Source: an uncultured SAR116 cluster alpha proteobacterium
Lineage (GTDB): Bacteria; Pseudomonadota; Alphaproteobacteria; Puniceispirillales; Puniceispirillaceae
Assembly: GCA_902632595.1 (NCBI GenBank)
Contig: CACPDC010000013.1
Span: forward strand, 1-53,789
Reading direction: 5' to 3'
Length of the DNA: 53,789 nucleotides
In this document: in pieces, positions 44,454-52,975 of the stretch
Numbering within the stretch: position 1 is the stretch's first letter
How the letters are laid out: each line of letters starts with the position of its first letter
The notes under the pieces: model-generated
Database searches by the model: none
What the model was told of the DNA's origin: nothing
The model's input: only the letters and a program-made list of their open reading frames with translations
Position numbers and translations under genes: made by a program

Positions 44454-45188
44454 TTATACGTTCACTTTTTTTTCGGCAACAACCTTTGCTAATATTACTT
44501 TTCCACTTTTCGTATTTTTTACGTTAATCCAGTCGCCATACTGTCCATTTTCTAGCGCAATTCCCTCCATTTGTACAGAAATGTGTTTACCCTGATAGGA
44601 TATTGTTACTTGCATATCTTGTTTAATTAAGAAATTGGTTTCTAGTTGTCTTGAATAAACAGGAGTGAGTGCTCTAATGGTTGTTTTCGCTCGTCGCCCG
44701 ATTAAATCCTTATAATTTGGGAAAATGTCGGTAGCGTTGTATTCTGGAATACTTATTTCAACAACATCCGATGGTGTTATTACATCACCACGTCTAATGC
44801 TACGTTTAATAGCTGCAACTTTAACTTTGTTGTGTGAGTTCTGATTGCCAAGGGTAAGTTTGGGATTTGTCTTATCTAGTATTTTAATTTGGTTTGAGGT
44901 TGAAACAAACTTATTTCTAATTACGATCTTCCAGGAGTGTTTTCCGGCGCATTCTACAGTAATGGTTTTCCAATCGCCAAGTGTAGGTCTCACATTTAGT
45001 TGATTATTGCAATTCGGATATATTTTCTTCTCATTAATAACTGGTATCGCTGCTACTTTATTTTGGGAGAGAATATTTTCTACAGTATTTTTTATAATTT
45101 TTCCGGAAATACCATTTTCAGCATTTAATTTTAATGGTGTTAGGAGAACTATCATTGTAATTATTAGAGAAAAGAAGCGATTTATCAT
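44454..45188 (-). CDS. flgA: FlgA P-ring assembly chaperone
   Basis: A 244-residue periplasmic protein with signal peptide (FFSLIITMIVLLTPLKLNA). The C-terminal SAF domain includes VAAIKRSIRRGDVITPSDV, GRRAKTTIRALTPVYSRQLE and GDWINVKNTKSGKVILAKV. FlgA assists FlgI in P-ring formation. The ATG at 45188 follows GGAGG by eight bases, which decides it over an upstream ATG at 45218 that overlaps the preceding gene. Confidence 0.92.
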   Translation of the reverse strand: MINRFFSLIITMIVLLTPLKLNAENGISGKIIKNTVENILSQNKVAAIPVINEKKIYPNCNNQLNVRPTLGDWKTITVECAGKHSWKIVIRNKFVSTSNQIKILDKTNPKLTLGNQNSHNKVKVAAIKRSIRRGDVITPSDVVEISIPEYNATDIFPNYKDLIGRRAKTTIRALTPVYSRQLETNFLIKQDMQVTISYQGKHISVQMEGIALENGQYGDWINVKNTKSGKVILAKVVAEKKVNV

Positions 45189-45192
45189 CTTG

Positions 45193-45657
45193 TCATCCTC
45201 CAATAAAGTAAATTTCATCGCTCCGTGTCATTCCGGGTTTAGACTTCTTAAGACTTTCGGGAGCATTGTCTCCTAACAGCATCGCCTGAATTTGGTTAAG
45301 AGATGGAAGTTTTAGGGTTTTATCTGCAAATAAAAAATTCGGATTATTTTTGACAAATGCATGCTTGTTGTGCGCAACTATCGCCATTTCTATGAATTTC
45401 ATATTTAATCCACTATTGGAATAATAATCTTCTAAAATATGGCTAAGAGTTTCATCTTGCTGCACTTTATGAGTTGTTGAATAGTCAAAATTTTGAACAA
45501 AAGCATTGTTTGAATGGTTTTGTGTCTTACTTCCGAAGTTAGGATATTCTAAAACTACAATCGGTTGAGACTGTGATTTTGTGATACTAGGTATCAATAA
45601 GAAGCAGGCACCCAAGAATAAAATGCTAGCGATCTGTCTTTTATGAATAATTCGCAT
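45193..45657 (-). CDS. Periplasmic LysM/FimV-like protein
   Basis: A 154-residue exported protein (hydrophobic segment SILFLGACFLLIPSITKSQS). The core resembles a single LysM-like/FimV N-terminal module: HKVQQDETLSHILEDYY, then FIEMAIVAHNKHAFVKNNPN and FADKTLKLPSLNQIQAML. LysM modules bind peptidoglycan. Between flgT and flgA, it may anchor or space the H or P ring at the cell wall. The start overlaps the flgT stop by one base. I know no named flagellar counterpart. Confidence 0.65.
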   Translation of the reverse strand: MRIIHKRQIASILFLGACFLLIPSITKSQSQPIVVLEYPNFGSKTQNHSNNAFVQNFDYSTTHKVQQDETLSHILEDYYSNSGLNMKFIEMAIVAHNKHAFVKNNPNFLFADKTLKLPSLNQIQAMLLGDNAPESLKKSKPGMTRSDEIYFIGG

Positions 45658-46820
45658 CAGTTCAACTCCATAAATTCAACTGTTTTTCCATCAAGCTCAC
45701 TTAATTCTCTGGCTTTATCTAGGGGTTCAAGTATTGCGGCATTTTCCGAGACGGATACAACTCTTAACATAGTCCATGGAGTATGCTTACCTGAAGTTAT
45801 AGCTAGCATGTTAGTTTTTATACCTTGATTACTGCCTATTTGTGTAATTAATTGTTCTGCATTAAGAACGATAGTGTCTTCCAACGATTTGCAGCCAAGA
45901 GTTTTAGTCATCTCTAGGATGAGCGGTTCAATTAACGAACTCATTATAATTATAAGTTCTTCTCTACTTTTTTTGTCCGCGTCTGCTAAAGTTTGTAAAA
46001 GTGTTAGCCTATCATGTTCAAAAATTATTGTTTCTTCAAACTTTTCAATTAAGTTATATGTTCCACCATTGAACACATTCAACCCTAATTTGATTTCAAT
46101 ATTCCGGGAAGTTAAAAGGCGTGTGGCTACGTTGCGAGAGGAAATAGAAATTGTTGGGACAACTGCGTAATCTCCTTTTCTCACGCGAATTTGTGGGGAT
46201 ATTAAACTTGAATAATCAAATTTTTCATCAACAGTTTTTAGTTTTGATGGTGAGAGGGGGGTGTCCATTGCGTTGTTAATGCTAAGCAGTGGATCTTTAT
46301 TCAGTATAAATAAAATTTCGTTAAATAATTTTGTATGATAAATTTCGATCCACGCAGGAACATTCATATCAATTGAAGTGTTTGGCTGATATATTGTTAT
46401 ATTAAGGGGTCTAGAGCGTTTACATTTTTGTTCTGGTAAAGTACCTACCGCAGCCCGAATTATTACTTCAAATTGAGAATCTGACTCATTTTCTGATAAA
46501 ATTGTATAATCTAAAATTTTTGTTGAAGGGCGAATAACAAAATGATCTTGCAGAGAAGTGTCAGTAGAGACTGCAGTAAATCCATTAACGTCTGCGCCAC
46601 CCTGAAGGGCTGCTAAGTATAAAGCGTCCTCAAGTGCTCTCATTCTGGCAAGCTCTGCTGTAACTTCAGGAGTGATTGCTGCTCGCCCCGTAGCTGTGGT
46701 GAAATCGAATGAATTTTGGGGACTTGCATGAGCTATAGATATGCAGGTTAGCAAAATAGCAGTTTTAATAGCTGCAAATAATGCAAAGTAAGTGCGTGTT
46801 TTTAATAATATATTAAACAT
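45657..46820 (-). CDS. flgT: FlgT-like flagellar H-ring protein
   Basis: A 387-residue periplasmic protein with a signal peptide (ending ISIAHASPQ) and an N-terminal domain with TGRAAITPEVTAELARMRAL and DALYLAALQGGADV, the FlgT N-domain pattern. The middle and C-terminal parts are beta-rich, ending in an SH3-like stretch (NMLAITSGKHTPWTMLRVVS). Vibrio FlgT, about the same length, builds the H ring around the LP ring and is needed for fast motors. Its neighbour FlgP strengthens the call. FlgO was not seen in the window. Confidence 0.8.
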   Translation of the reverse strand: MFNILLKTRTYFALFAAIKTAILLTCISIAHASPQNSFDFTTATGRAAITPEVTAELARMRALEDALYLAALQGGADVNGFTAVSTDTSLQDHFVIRPSTKILDYTILSENESDSQFEVIIRAAVGTLPEQKCKRSRPLNITIYQPNTSIDMNVPAWIEIYHTKLFNEILFILNKDPLLSINNAMDTPLSPSKLKTVDEKFDYSSLISPQIRVRKGDYAVVPTISISSRNVATRLLTSRNIEIKLGLNVFNGGTYNLIEKFEETIIFEHDRLTLLQTLADADKKSREELIIIMSSLIEPLILEMTKTLGCKSLEDTIVLNAEQLITQIGSNQGIKTNMLAITSGKHTPWTMLRVVSVSENAAILEPLDKARELSELDGKTVEFMELN

Positions 46821-46863
46821 ATTTTATTACTTATTTAAACTCTGATTTGTTTATCTGATAACT

Positions 46864-47400
46864 TTAAACAACGTTGCGACCTGAATTGATTAAATAATTA
46901 ATCATTTCACGATCTATTTCTAATACGATTTCATATGTATCAGCCCCAGTAGGATTTATCCGAACAGTACGAGCGCCTCTAATTGTTCCGGAGACGATAC
47001 CTCTAAACGTGTCATTTTGAACCATAAGATCTATGACTGTGGTCGAGCTATCTACCTGTAGTCCATGTATCTGCTCTGCTAAGTCCCGCATCGCAGCCAT
47101 TCGTGCCGAGCGTATTGCCATTAAACGGCGTTGTGACTCAGATTGTCCAGGTTGGGAGGATACTACAGCATATCCAACAGCAGTGAGGGTGGGAATATTT
47201 TCCGAATTTGCATCAAATATTTCACGCACAGAATTAAGGGATGACGTTGGTGAATTCTCAGTATTAGCTGCTAATTCAGCAGGTGTGATCATCGAAGCAC
47301 CTGTTTGAGCTTTTGTATTTTCACCTGACATCATATGCTCACAACCATTTAACGCGAACAACGCGACTACTGGCAAAATAAAAGAAAACGAATTTTTCAT
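46864..47400 (-). CDS. flgP: FlgP-like outer-membrane lipoprotein (LPP20 family)
   Basis: A 178-residue lipoprotein with lipobox FALNGC near residue 20. The mature part has the LPP20 module TAVGYAVVSSQPGQSESQRR then RSARMAAMRDLAEQIHGLQV, as in Vibrio and Campylobacter FlgP. In those species FlgP forms an outer-membrane basal disk or H-ring part. First gene of the flgP-flgT-LysM-flgA-flgM-flgN run, behind a sigma-54 element at 47447-47462. Confidence 0.85.
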   Translation of the reverse strand: MKNSFSFILPVVALFALNGCEHMMSGENTKAQTGASMITPAELAANTENSPTSSLNSVREIFDANSENIPTLTAVGYAVVSSQPGQSESQRRLMAIRSARMAAMRDLAEQIHGLQVDSSTTVIDLMVQNDTFRGIVSGTIRGARTVRINPTGADTYEIVLEIDREMINYLINSGRNVV

Positions 47401-47446
47401 TTGTGATCTCTCTTAAAATAGTTAACTGATTTGTTGATTTTCGTAA

Positions 47447-47462
47447 TGCATTTATCGTGCCA
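47447..47462 (-). promoter_or_regulatory. Sigma-54 promoter for the flgP-flgN operon
   Basis: On the minus strand this reads TGGCACGATAAATGCA, with a perfect -24 TGGCACG and 12-base GG-GC spacing; the -12 block is ATGC rather than TTGC. Expected start near 47436, before the ATG at 47400. Confidence 0.7.
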
Positions 47463-47514
47463 GTAAACTGCTCGATTAAATAAATACCTAAACTATTCAT
47501 CTAACAGCATTCTT

Positions 47515-47530
47515 TGGCACGTTTTTTGCC
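47515..47530 (+). promoter_or_regulatory. Sigma-54 promoter for the flhA operon
   Basis: TGGCACGTTTTTTGCC matches the consensus across both blocks, with GG at 47516-47517 and GC at 47528-47529. Expected start near 47541, leaving a leader of about 168 bases before flhA. Divergent from the flgP promoter 53 bases away. Confidence 0.85.
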
Positions 47531-47592
47531 TCTTCGGAAATGGCACTAATTTAAGCCTCGCCATTCGAATTAAGAATAAAGGTAAAAGAAAA

Positions 47593-47718
47593 ATGCAAGA
47601 ACTGGGCCATAAACAAAAAAAACCTAGAAAAATCAGATGTTTCTCTAGTAGTTCTGGTGTGTGGTTGATGCTTCAAACCAGTATTTTTCGTTATGAAAGG
47701 TGCATGTCATGGAAATGA
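47593..47718 (+). CDS. Possible 41-codon leader ORF ahead of flhA
   Basis: An ATG at 47593 with AAGG upstream opens a frame of 41 codons (MQELGHKQKKPRKIRCFSSS, continuing to CMSWK) and stops at TGA 47716-47718. That TGA overlaps an in-frame internal ATG of flhA (ATGA) and lies just after the flhA start at 47709. The peptide is basic and has no family I know. It could couple translation of flhA, or simply be chance in the leader. Confidence 0.3.
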   Translation: MQELGHKQKKPRKIRCFSSSSGVWLMLQTSIFRYERCMSWK

Positions 47719-49820
47719 CACTAAAGCGTCTGGGTTTATCAGACTTAAGGGGATTATTGACATCCGCCACAATGCCCCTTGGTATTTTGATGTTAGTGGC
47801 GATGATGGTCCTCCCGCTTCCTGTTTTTTTGCTAGATACATTTTTCGTTTCTAACATTCTTATTTCACTCGTAATACTAATGGTATCTCTGCAAACTTAC
47901 CGTCCACTAGATTTTTCCAGTTTTCCTGCTCTTTTGCTAATAGCGACTGTTTTGCGCTTAGCATTGAATGTGGCATCTACTAGAATCGTATTAAGTGAAG
48001 GTCATACTGGTCCTGATGCTGCGGGACAAGTTATTAAAGCTTTTGGAGAATTTGTAATAGCTGGAAACTATGCCGTCGGTATTTTTGTGTTTGTTATTTT
48101 AGTGATTATAAATTTGCTAGTAATCACAAGAGGGGCAGGCAGAGTTTCTGAAGTTTCAGCTCGGTTCACACTCGATGCTATGCCTGGAAAGCAGATGGCT
48201 ATCGATGCTGACCTCAATGCAGGTGTGCTTACGAACGAGGAGGCTACATTGCGCAGACAGGAAATCAGCAATGAAGCAGACTTTTACGGTGCCATGGATG
48301 GTGCTTCAAAATTTGTAAAAGGGGATGCGATAGCAGGAATTCTTATTCTTATCATCAACATTGTAGGTGGCCTTGCAATAGGTTTAGCCCAGCATTCACT
48401 AAGTTTTGAAGTAGCAGCTCAGAACTATATACTTCTCTCTGTTGGGGATGGTTTGGTAGCACAAATTCCTTCACTACTGCTGGCAATATCAACAGCGATA
48501 ATAGTAACTAGGGTATCTTCAACTCAGGATATGGCCCAACATATTGGAGAGCAGGTGAGCCTCACGCGTGCTTGGTATCCAGTTGCTGGAGTTTTATTAC
48601 TTATCGGATTTGTTCCTGGTATGCCAAATTTATTATTTCTTGTAGCTGCATTAGTCGCGGGTGGAGTTGCTTTTTTTGTAAATCGTAAGATACAACCCAA
48701 TTCTCAAAAAGACCTCGTTGATAATGAAACTGGAGAATTGCGTCTCGAAGCAGATGCTAATAAGCCAGAGCAAATAGAGTTATCAGAAATTGCTGATAAC
48801 TCACCCATTTCTATTCAATTAGGTTATGGTTTAGTAGATATGGTAAATGAAGAAAATGGCGGTACACTAGTAAACAGAGTAACCGGAATAAGAAGACAAG
48901 TATCTAAATCACTCGGTTTTGTTGTTCCTGCAGTTAGGATTCGAGATGATTTGACTCTGGATGCAAACACCTATCGTTTGAGAATTGGTCAAACAATCGT
49001 TGGTGAGGATCAAGTTTATCCAGATAGAAAACTCGCTATTCCTGGAGAGAATACTTCGGTCAAAATTGAAGGAATACAGGTAAAAGACCCAACCTTTGGT
49101 ATGGATGCTGTTTGGATCATGGAGAAAGATGTTCTTGAAGCAGAAAGTAAAGGTTTTGTAATAGTCGCACCTGATTCAGTCATGACCACACACCTGAGCC
49201 AGATTTTGTACAAATATGCTGGTCAATTAATTGGACAAGATGATGTACAGTCATTATTAGATAATCTTACGGAAACTGCTCCGAATTTGGTTCAATCTGT
49301 GGTACCAAAATTAGTTCCTCTACACCAATTGACCGGCGTCTTGCGTGCTTTGCTAGAAGAGCGAGTGCCCATTAGTGACTTAAGACGGATCTTAGAAAAT
49401 CTTGCTTCGCTGGCAGGTCGAAATTTAAATATTACTGATACAGCGGAGATACTTCGCCCGGAACTTGCAGGATTATTGATCCAACAAGTTTCTCCTCTCA
49501 ATCAGCCATTACCCGTTATTACTCTGAGTTCAGAATTGGAACATATGCTAATCACCATGGCACGGCAAAGTGGTGAAGAGGGTCTTGTTATTGATAACAC
49601 ACTTGCTCAGCAATTGCTTCGCAAAATCTCAGATACTAATGACTCACTTGCAGCAAAAGGGAAACAGCCTGTAGTAGTTGTTTCTCCTGCAATTCGAAAA
49701 CAATTCTCAAAAATAATTCGTCAACATATTGATGATATAGTGGTGCTCGCGTTCACAGAATTGCCTGAGACAAGAAAAATAGAGGTCGTCGCAACTATAA
49801 GTGGAGAAGCTGAAAGCTAA
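47709..49820 (+). CDS. flhA: Flagellar export gate protein FlhA
   Basis: A 703-residue FlhA. N-terminal membrane segments begin near residue 20 (GILMLVAMMVLPLPVFLLD). The FHIPEP-family signature RFTLDAMPGKQMAIDADLNA follows, then the cytoplasmic domain from about residue 340 with VRIRDDLTLDANTYRLRIG and VPISDLRRILENLASLAG. FlhA is the export-gate subunit that binds chaperone-substrate complexes. I start at the ATG at 47709, eight bases after AAGG; a GTG at 47700 is also open. First of the flhA-flhF-flhG-fliA order typical of polar flagella. Confidence 0.95.
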   Translation: MEMTLKRLGLSDLRGLLTSATMPLGILMLVAMMVLPLPVFLLDTFFVSNILISLVILMVSLQTYRPLDFSSFPALLLIATVLRLALNVASTRIVLSEGHTGPDAAGQVIKAFGEFVIAGNYAVGIFVFVILVIINLLVITRGAGRVSEVSARFTLDAMPGKQMAIDADLNAGVLTNEEATLRRQEISNEADFYGAMDGASKFVKGDAIAGILILIINIVGGLAIGLAQHSLSFEVAAQNYILLSVGDGLVAQIPSLLLAISTAIIVTRVSSTQDMAQHIGEQVSLTRAWYPVAGVLLLIGFVPGMPNLLFLVAALVAGGVAFFVNRKIQPNSQKDLVDNETGELRLEADANKPEQIELSEIADNSPISIQLGYGLVDMVNEENGGTLVNRVTGIRRQVSKSLGFVVPAVRIRDDLTLDANTYRLRIGQTIVGEDQVYPDRKLAIPGENTSVKIEGIQVKDPTFGMDAVWIMEKDVLEAESKGFVIVAPDSVMTTHLSQILYKYAGQLIGQDDVQSLLDNLTETAPNLVQSVVPKLVPLHQLTGVLRALLEERVPISDLRRILENLASLAGRNLNITDTAEILRPELAGLLIQQVSPLNQPLPVITLSSELEHMLITMARQSGEEGLVIDNTLAQQLLRKISDTNDSLAAKGKQPVVVVSPAIRKQFSKIIRQHIDDIVVLAFTELPETRKIEVVATISGEAES

Positions 49821-49846
49821 ACACGTTAAAAAGAAGGATAAAAACT

Positions 49847-50977
49847 ATGGCAACAATTACCGTAACAGCAAAAGACTCAGCATCTGCTATGGAAAATATT
49901 TTTGAACAGCTTGGTGAGGATGCTTATATCATTGAAACTACAAAAAAAAATGGTGAAGTTTCAATGCAGGCTACTAATGATACGCTCCTTTTAAAAGAAA
50001 AAAGTCGTTCTTCAGTTAAGGCATTCTCAAAGATTTTCGACTCAAAATTGATTGAGCCAAGCCCTTTACCAAAAACCTCATTTGCTGAAATTGTCTCAAC
50101 ACAAGACGTTTTGTCCTCAAACGAATTATCTTCTATCTCAAAAGAGGATTTTAAAATATTAAGAAACGATTTATCCTCTCTTAAATCAATGATATCAGGA
50201 TTAATGATTACAAAACCAGAGGGTCTCAAAGTGGAATTAGGTCACACCTTGTCAGTAAAATTGATGCAGTCTGGATTTTCCACAGAACTAATAGACTCAT
50301 TTTCTAGCCACTTTAATGAATTGGATGAAGAAAAAAGTCGTTTTGCATTTTTGCGTTCTTTATCTCGAAAGTTAGTCGCCCCTTTTGCCGAAAACATTTA
50401 TGATACCCGCATAATAGCATTAGTTGGAGGCAGTGGTTCTGGGAAAACAACACTGTCAGCAAAAATAGCCACTTGCTGTGCCGAAGCAAAAAGGTTTCAA
50501 AAACCGGTATTAGTATCAGTGACTGATAATACTAATAAGTCGACTGATGATCTTAAAGCATTTGGGAGGTTGTTAAATATGCCTGTAAAGCAGGTAGGAA
50601 TGGAGGCTATACCATCTCTTTTGAAGCAGGAGGATAAGCAATTCATTCTAGATATTTCATCGGAGGCAACAAAAAATTTGGAGTTTCTCCGCAAGTTAAG
50701 TGAACTCTTTTCACCCCCCGAATTTAAGATTATTCAAACAATACCAGGTAACTTTAACAAGCAAATGATAACGCATCAAACTTCAATGTATGACCAGGTA
50801 GAACCTCTTGTTGCTCTTACAAAGTTAGATGAATGTGAATTATCGCCCATTGAGTTATCCGCCCTTGTTTCAGCGGGAACGCAAATAGCATTATTGACAG
50901 GAACCAGGTCAATTGTTGGCGCAATAGCCATAGCAAGTGAGGCTATTTTATCACAATATTTGAAAGAAAATTGTTGA
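49847..50977 (+). CDS. flhF: FlhF-like SRP-family GTPase, with degenerate G motifs
   Basis: A 376-residue protein with an N-terminal basic/B domain, a helical N domain and a C-terminal SRP-type G domain. The P-loop GGSGSGKTTLSAKIAT (about residues 193-208) and the G4 motif ALTKLDE are intact. The segment where FlhF normally has DTxRIGA reads VTDNTNKSTDDLK, and where DTAG is expected it reads LDISSEATK, so catalytic residues appear lost. FlhF marks the pole for flagellar assembly, and its partner flhG follows. Loss of hydrolysis residues may mean constant GTP binding. AGAAGGAT precedes the ATG. Confidence 0.85.
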   Translation: MATITVTAKDSASAMENIFEQLGEDAYIIETTKKNGEVSMQATNDTLLLKEKSRSSVKAFSKIFDSKLIEPSPLPKTSFAEIVSTQDVLSSNELSSISKEDFKILRNDLSSLKSMISGLMITKPEGLKVELGHTLSVKLMQSGFSTELIDSFSSHFNELDEEKSRFAFLRSLSRKLVAPFAENIYDTRIIALVGGSGSGKTTLSAKIATCCAEAKRFQKPVLVSVTDNTNKSTDDLKAFGRLLNMPVKQVGMEAIPSLLKQEDKQFILDISSEATKNLEFLRKLSELFSPPEFKIIQTIPGNFNKQMITHQTSMYDQVEPLVALTKLDECELSPIELSALVSAGTQIALLTGTRSIVGAIAIASEAILSQYLKENC

Positions 50978-51009
50978 ACTTTTAAGCTATTAGTAGAAAG
51001 ATTTAAATT

Positions 51010-51813
51010 ATGGCAACATCGATAGCAATCGCGAGTGGAAAAGGTGGAGTTGGTAAAACCAGCATGTCAGTTAATCTGAGCCTTACATTTGCGCAAATGG
51101 ATAAGAGAACAACCTTATTGGATGCTGATTTTGGCATGGCCAACGCACATATTCTTTTGGGTGTAAAGCCAGATTATTATATAAGCGATGCCTTAAAAGG
51201 GAGCGTATCTATTTCACAGACATTATGTTCGGGACCAATTGGACTTAGTTTTGCATCTGGAGGTAGTGGATTGATTGATATGCTCAATCTAGATAAAAAA
51301 ACAAGGTACCAAACAATAAGATTATTTGACGAGATTGCTGATGATACTGATATTCTCGTCGCTGATGTACCCGCAGGTGCTTCAGATAGTTCACTCGCAT
51401 TTGTTTCTGCAGCAGATAAAGTGCTGATTGTTTTGGTTGGAGAACCCACTAGCTTCCTTGATGCTTATTCGCTAATTAAAGTAGCACATTTGGAAGCTGG
51501 CCTATCAAATTTCTCAATTGTGGTTAATATGACTCAAAGTGAGCCACAAGCAAAAGCACATTTTGAAAAATTTAATTCAATTGTTCAAAAGTTTTTAGAT
51601 GTTAATTTGGATTATGTGGGGCACTTACCTTTATCTACTCGTCTTCGGCAATCGATTGTGGCAAGAAAGCCTATCAGTATAGAAGCAAAAGATAGTAGGG
51701 AAAATGCTTGTTTTCAAAGAATAGCAAAAAATATATTGAACTCTCCTAAAAATGAGACTGGCGGAATACGTTTTTTTGACCAACAAATTGTTCAAAGTAA
51801 GAGAGTTGGCTAA
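51010..51813 (+). CDS. flhG: FlhG (FleN/YlxH) MinD-like ATPase
   Basis: A 267-residue ParA/MinD ATPase. Deviant Walker A at the N-terminus is ASGKGGVGKTSMSVNLSL; Walker B-like is TLLDADFGMANAHILLG, with DILVADVPAGASDSSLAFV for the switch. It limits flagellar number by acting on FlhF and the sigma-54 activator. The stop overlaps the fliA start by one base. The extra C-terminal tail is polar. Confidence 0.92.
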   Translation: MATSIAIASGKGGVGKTSMSVNLSLTFAQMDKRTTLLDADFGMANAHILLGVKPDYYISDALKGSVSISQTLCSGPIGLSFASGGSGLIDMLNLDKKTRYQTIRLFDEIADDTDILVADVPAGASDSSLAFVSAADKVLIVLVGEPTSFLDAYSLIKVAHLEAGLSNFSIVVNMTQSEPQAKAHFEKFNSIVQKFLDVNLDYVGHLPLSTRLRQSIVARKPISIEAKDSRENACFQRIAKNILNSPKNETGGIRFFDQQIVQSKRVG

Positions 51814-52532
51814 TGCGCCCAAGTTATCCTGAACAAAAACCAAATATTGAGGATCTTGTTTCAGGACATCTTGAAATGGTTAAAAAAATAGCATGGCATA
51901 TTTATGGGCGTGTTCATGCATCTGTAGAGATAGAGGATTTAATTCAGACAGGTTATTATGGGCTTGTAGTGGCTGCACAGAATTATACAGTTCAGGAGGG
52001 CGCAAGCTTTGCTAGTTATGCTAGTATCAGAGTGCGTGGAGCAATTATCGATCATCTTCGAAAATCATCTAATCTATGTAGAACTACAATTCAGATGCAA
52101 CAAAAAACAAAGATTGCTGAAGAAAATTTGCGCCAAACTCTTGGAAGAGATCCTAATAGTGAAGAGTTAGCTGAAAATTTAGGAATCACAGACCAAGAGA
52201 TGATGGATTGGGAACAGGCATTTCAAGCAAATGTGCATCAATCTTTAAATGGTGTTTATGATGAATTTTCTATTTGGTTTGTATCCGATGAAAATAACCC
52301 TGAGGAACAACTTAACGAAGTTGAGATGAAAGAACTTCTCAAAGATGCCCTCAGAACACTGCCCGAAAAAGAGACTCTTGTGATTCAACTTTATTATGTT
52401 GAAGAATTAAATGTATATGAAATTGCCGAGGTGTTAGAGGTTACGACTGGAAGAGTTTCACAAATAAAGAAGTCAGCAGTTCGAAAATTACGAGAATTTA
52501 TGCAAAAAGCAAACCAGCAAGATGTCGCCTGA
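51813..52532 (+). CDS. fliA: Flagellar sigma factor FliA (sigma-28)
   Basis: A 239-residue sigma factor. Region 2 has EIEDLIQTGYYGLVVAAQNY and SFASYASIRVRGAIIDHLRK, and region 4 has LPEKETLVIQLYYVEELNVY with TTGRVSQIKKSAVRKLRE. It directs late flagellar genes and is held by FlgM (44099-44404). The order flhG-fliA with overlap is conserved in polarly flagellated bacteria. Confidence 0.93.
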   Translation: MRPSYPEQKPNIEDLVSGHLEMVKKIAWHIYGRVHASVEIEDLIQTGYYGLVVAAQNYTVQEGASFASYASIRVRGAIIDHLRKSSNLCRTTIQMQQKTKIAEENLRQTLGRDPNSEELAENLGITDQEMMDWEQAFQANVHQSLNGVYDEFSIWFVSDENNPEEQLNEVEMKELLKDALRTLPEKETLVIQLYYVEELNVYEIAEVLEVTTGRVSQIKKSAVRKLREFMQKANQQDVA

Positions 52533-52974
52533 TAAACTAGAATGGAGCCAAACTAATTCGATTCAAATGGCTGTCCAAACAGCGGATTTATTTGTTTTAA
52601 ACAATACACAGAGCGAACAAATAAGTCTATCTTGCACGCTTCTTACTATAGCTCGTGGTAAATGTAATGTTGAAATTAGCCAAAAAAAGGCAAAAGGTGA
52701 GGAACAAATTAAGGAAATACAGAAGAACAAATTTTCAGGTAATATTATCATCCCAAGAGATAGACCCGTGATGCAGTGCGAGGGGTTTTTGCTGCCTGAA
52801 GCCTTTAGGACTTTATACGAAAAGTTTTTGTCAGCACAGTCAGTCAGCAGACCTATCTTGCTGACCGTTTTTCTTAACGAAAAGCTTAGCGTTAGTTTGA
52901 ACGGTGACCTTTTTATTGAGGATACTCGCGAAATTATGCTAAATCACATCGATTTTGTATTTCCGTTGAGGTGA
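52522..52974 (+). CDS. Hypothetical protein, last gene of the flhA operon
   Basis: A 150-residue protein that I do not recognise. It has no signal peptide or membrane segment; the second half is hydrophobic-patterned (LLTVFLNEKLSVSLNGDLFI then IMLNHIDFVFPL), suggesting a compact alpha/beta domain. Its ATG lies inside the 3' end of fliA (11-base overlap), so it is translated from the same message. Its stop is one base from the stop of the convergent flagellar gene, so no terminator fits between. Confidence 0.6.
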   Translation: MSPDKLEWSQTNSIQMAVQTADLFVLNNTQSEQISLSCTLLTIARGKCNVEISQKKAKGEEQIKEIQKNKFSGNIIIPRDRPVMQCEGFLLPEAFRTLYEKFLSAQSVSRPILLTVFLNEKLSVSLNGDLFIEDTREIMLNHIDFVFPLR

Positions 52975-52975
52975 T

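Noticed and set aside
46256-46261. G6 run in flgT, and similar six-base runs at 12187 and 50714
   Set aside because: All lie in intact frames and are short enough to occur by chance.
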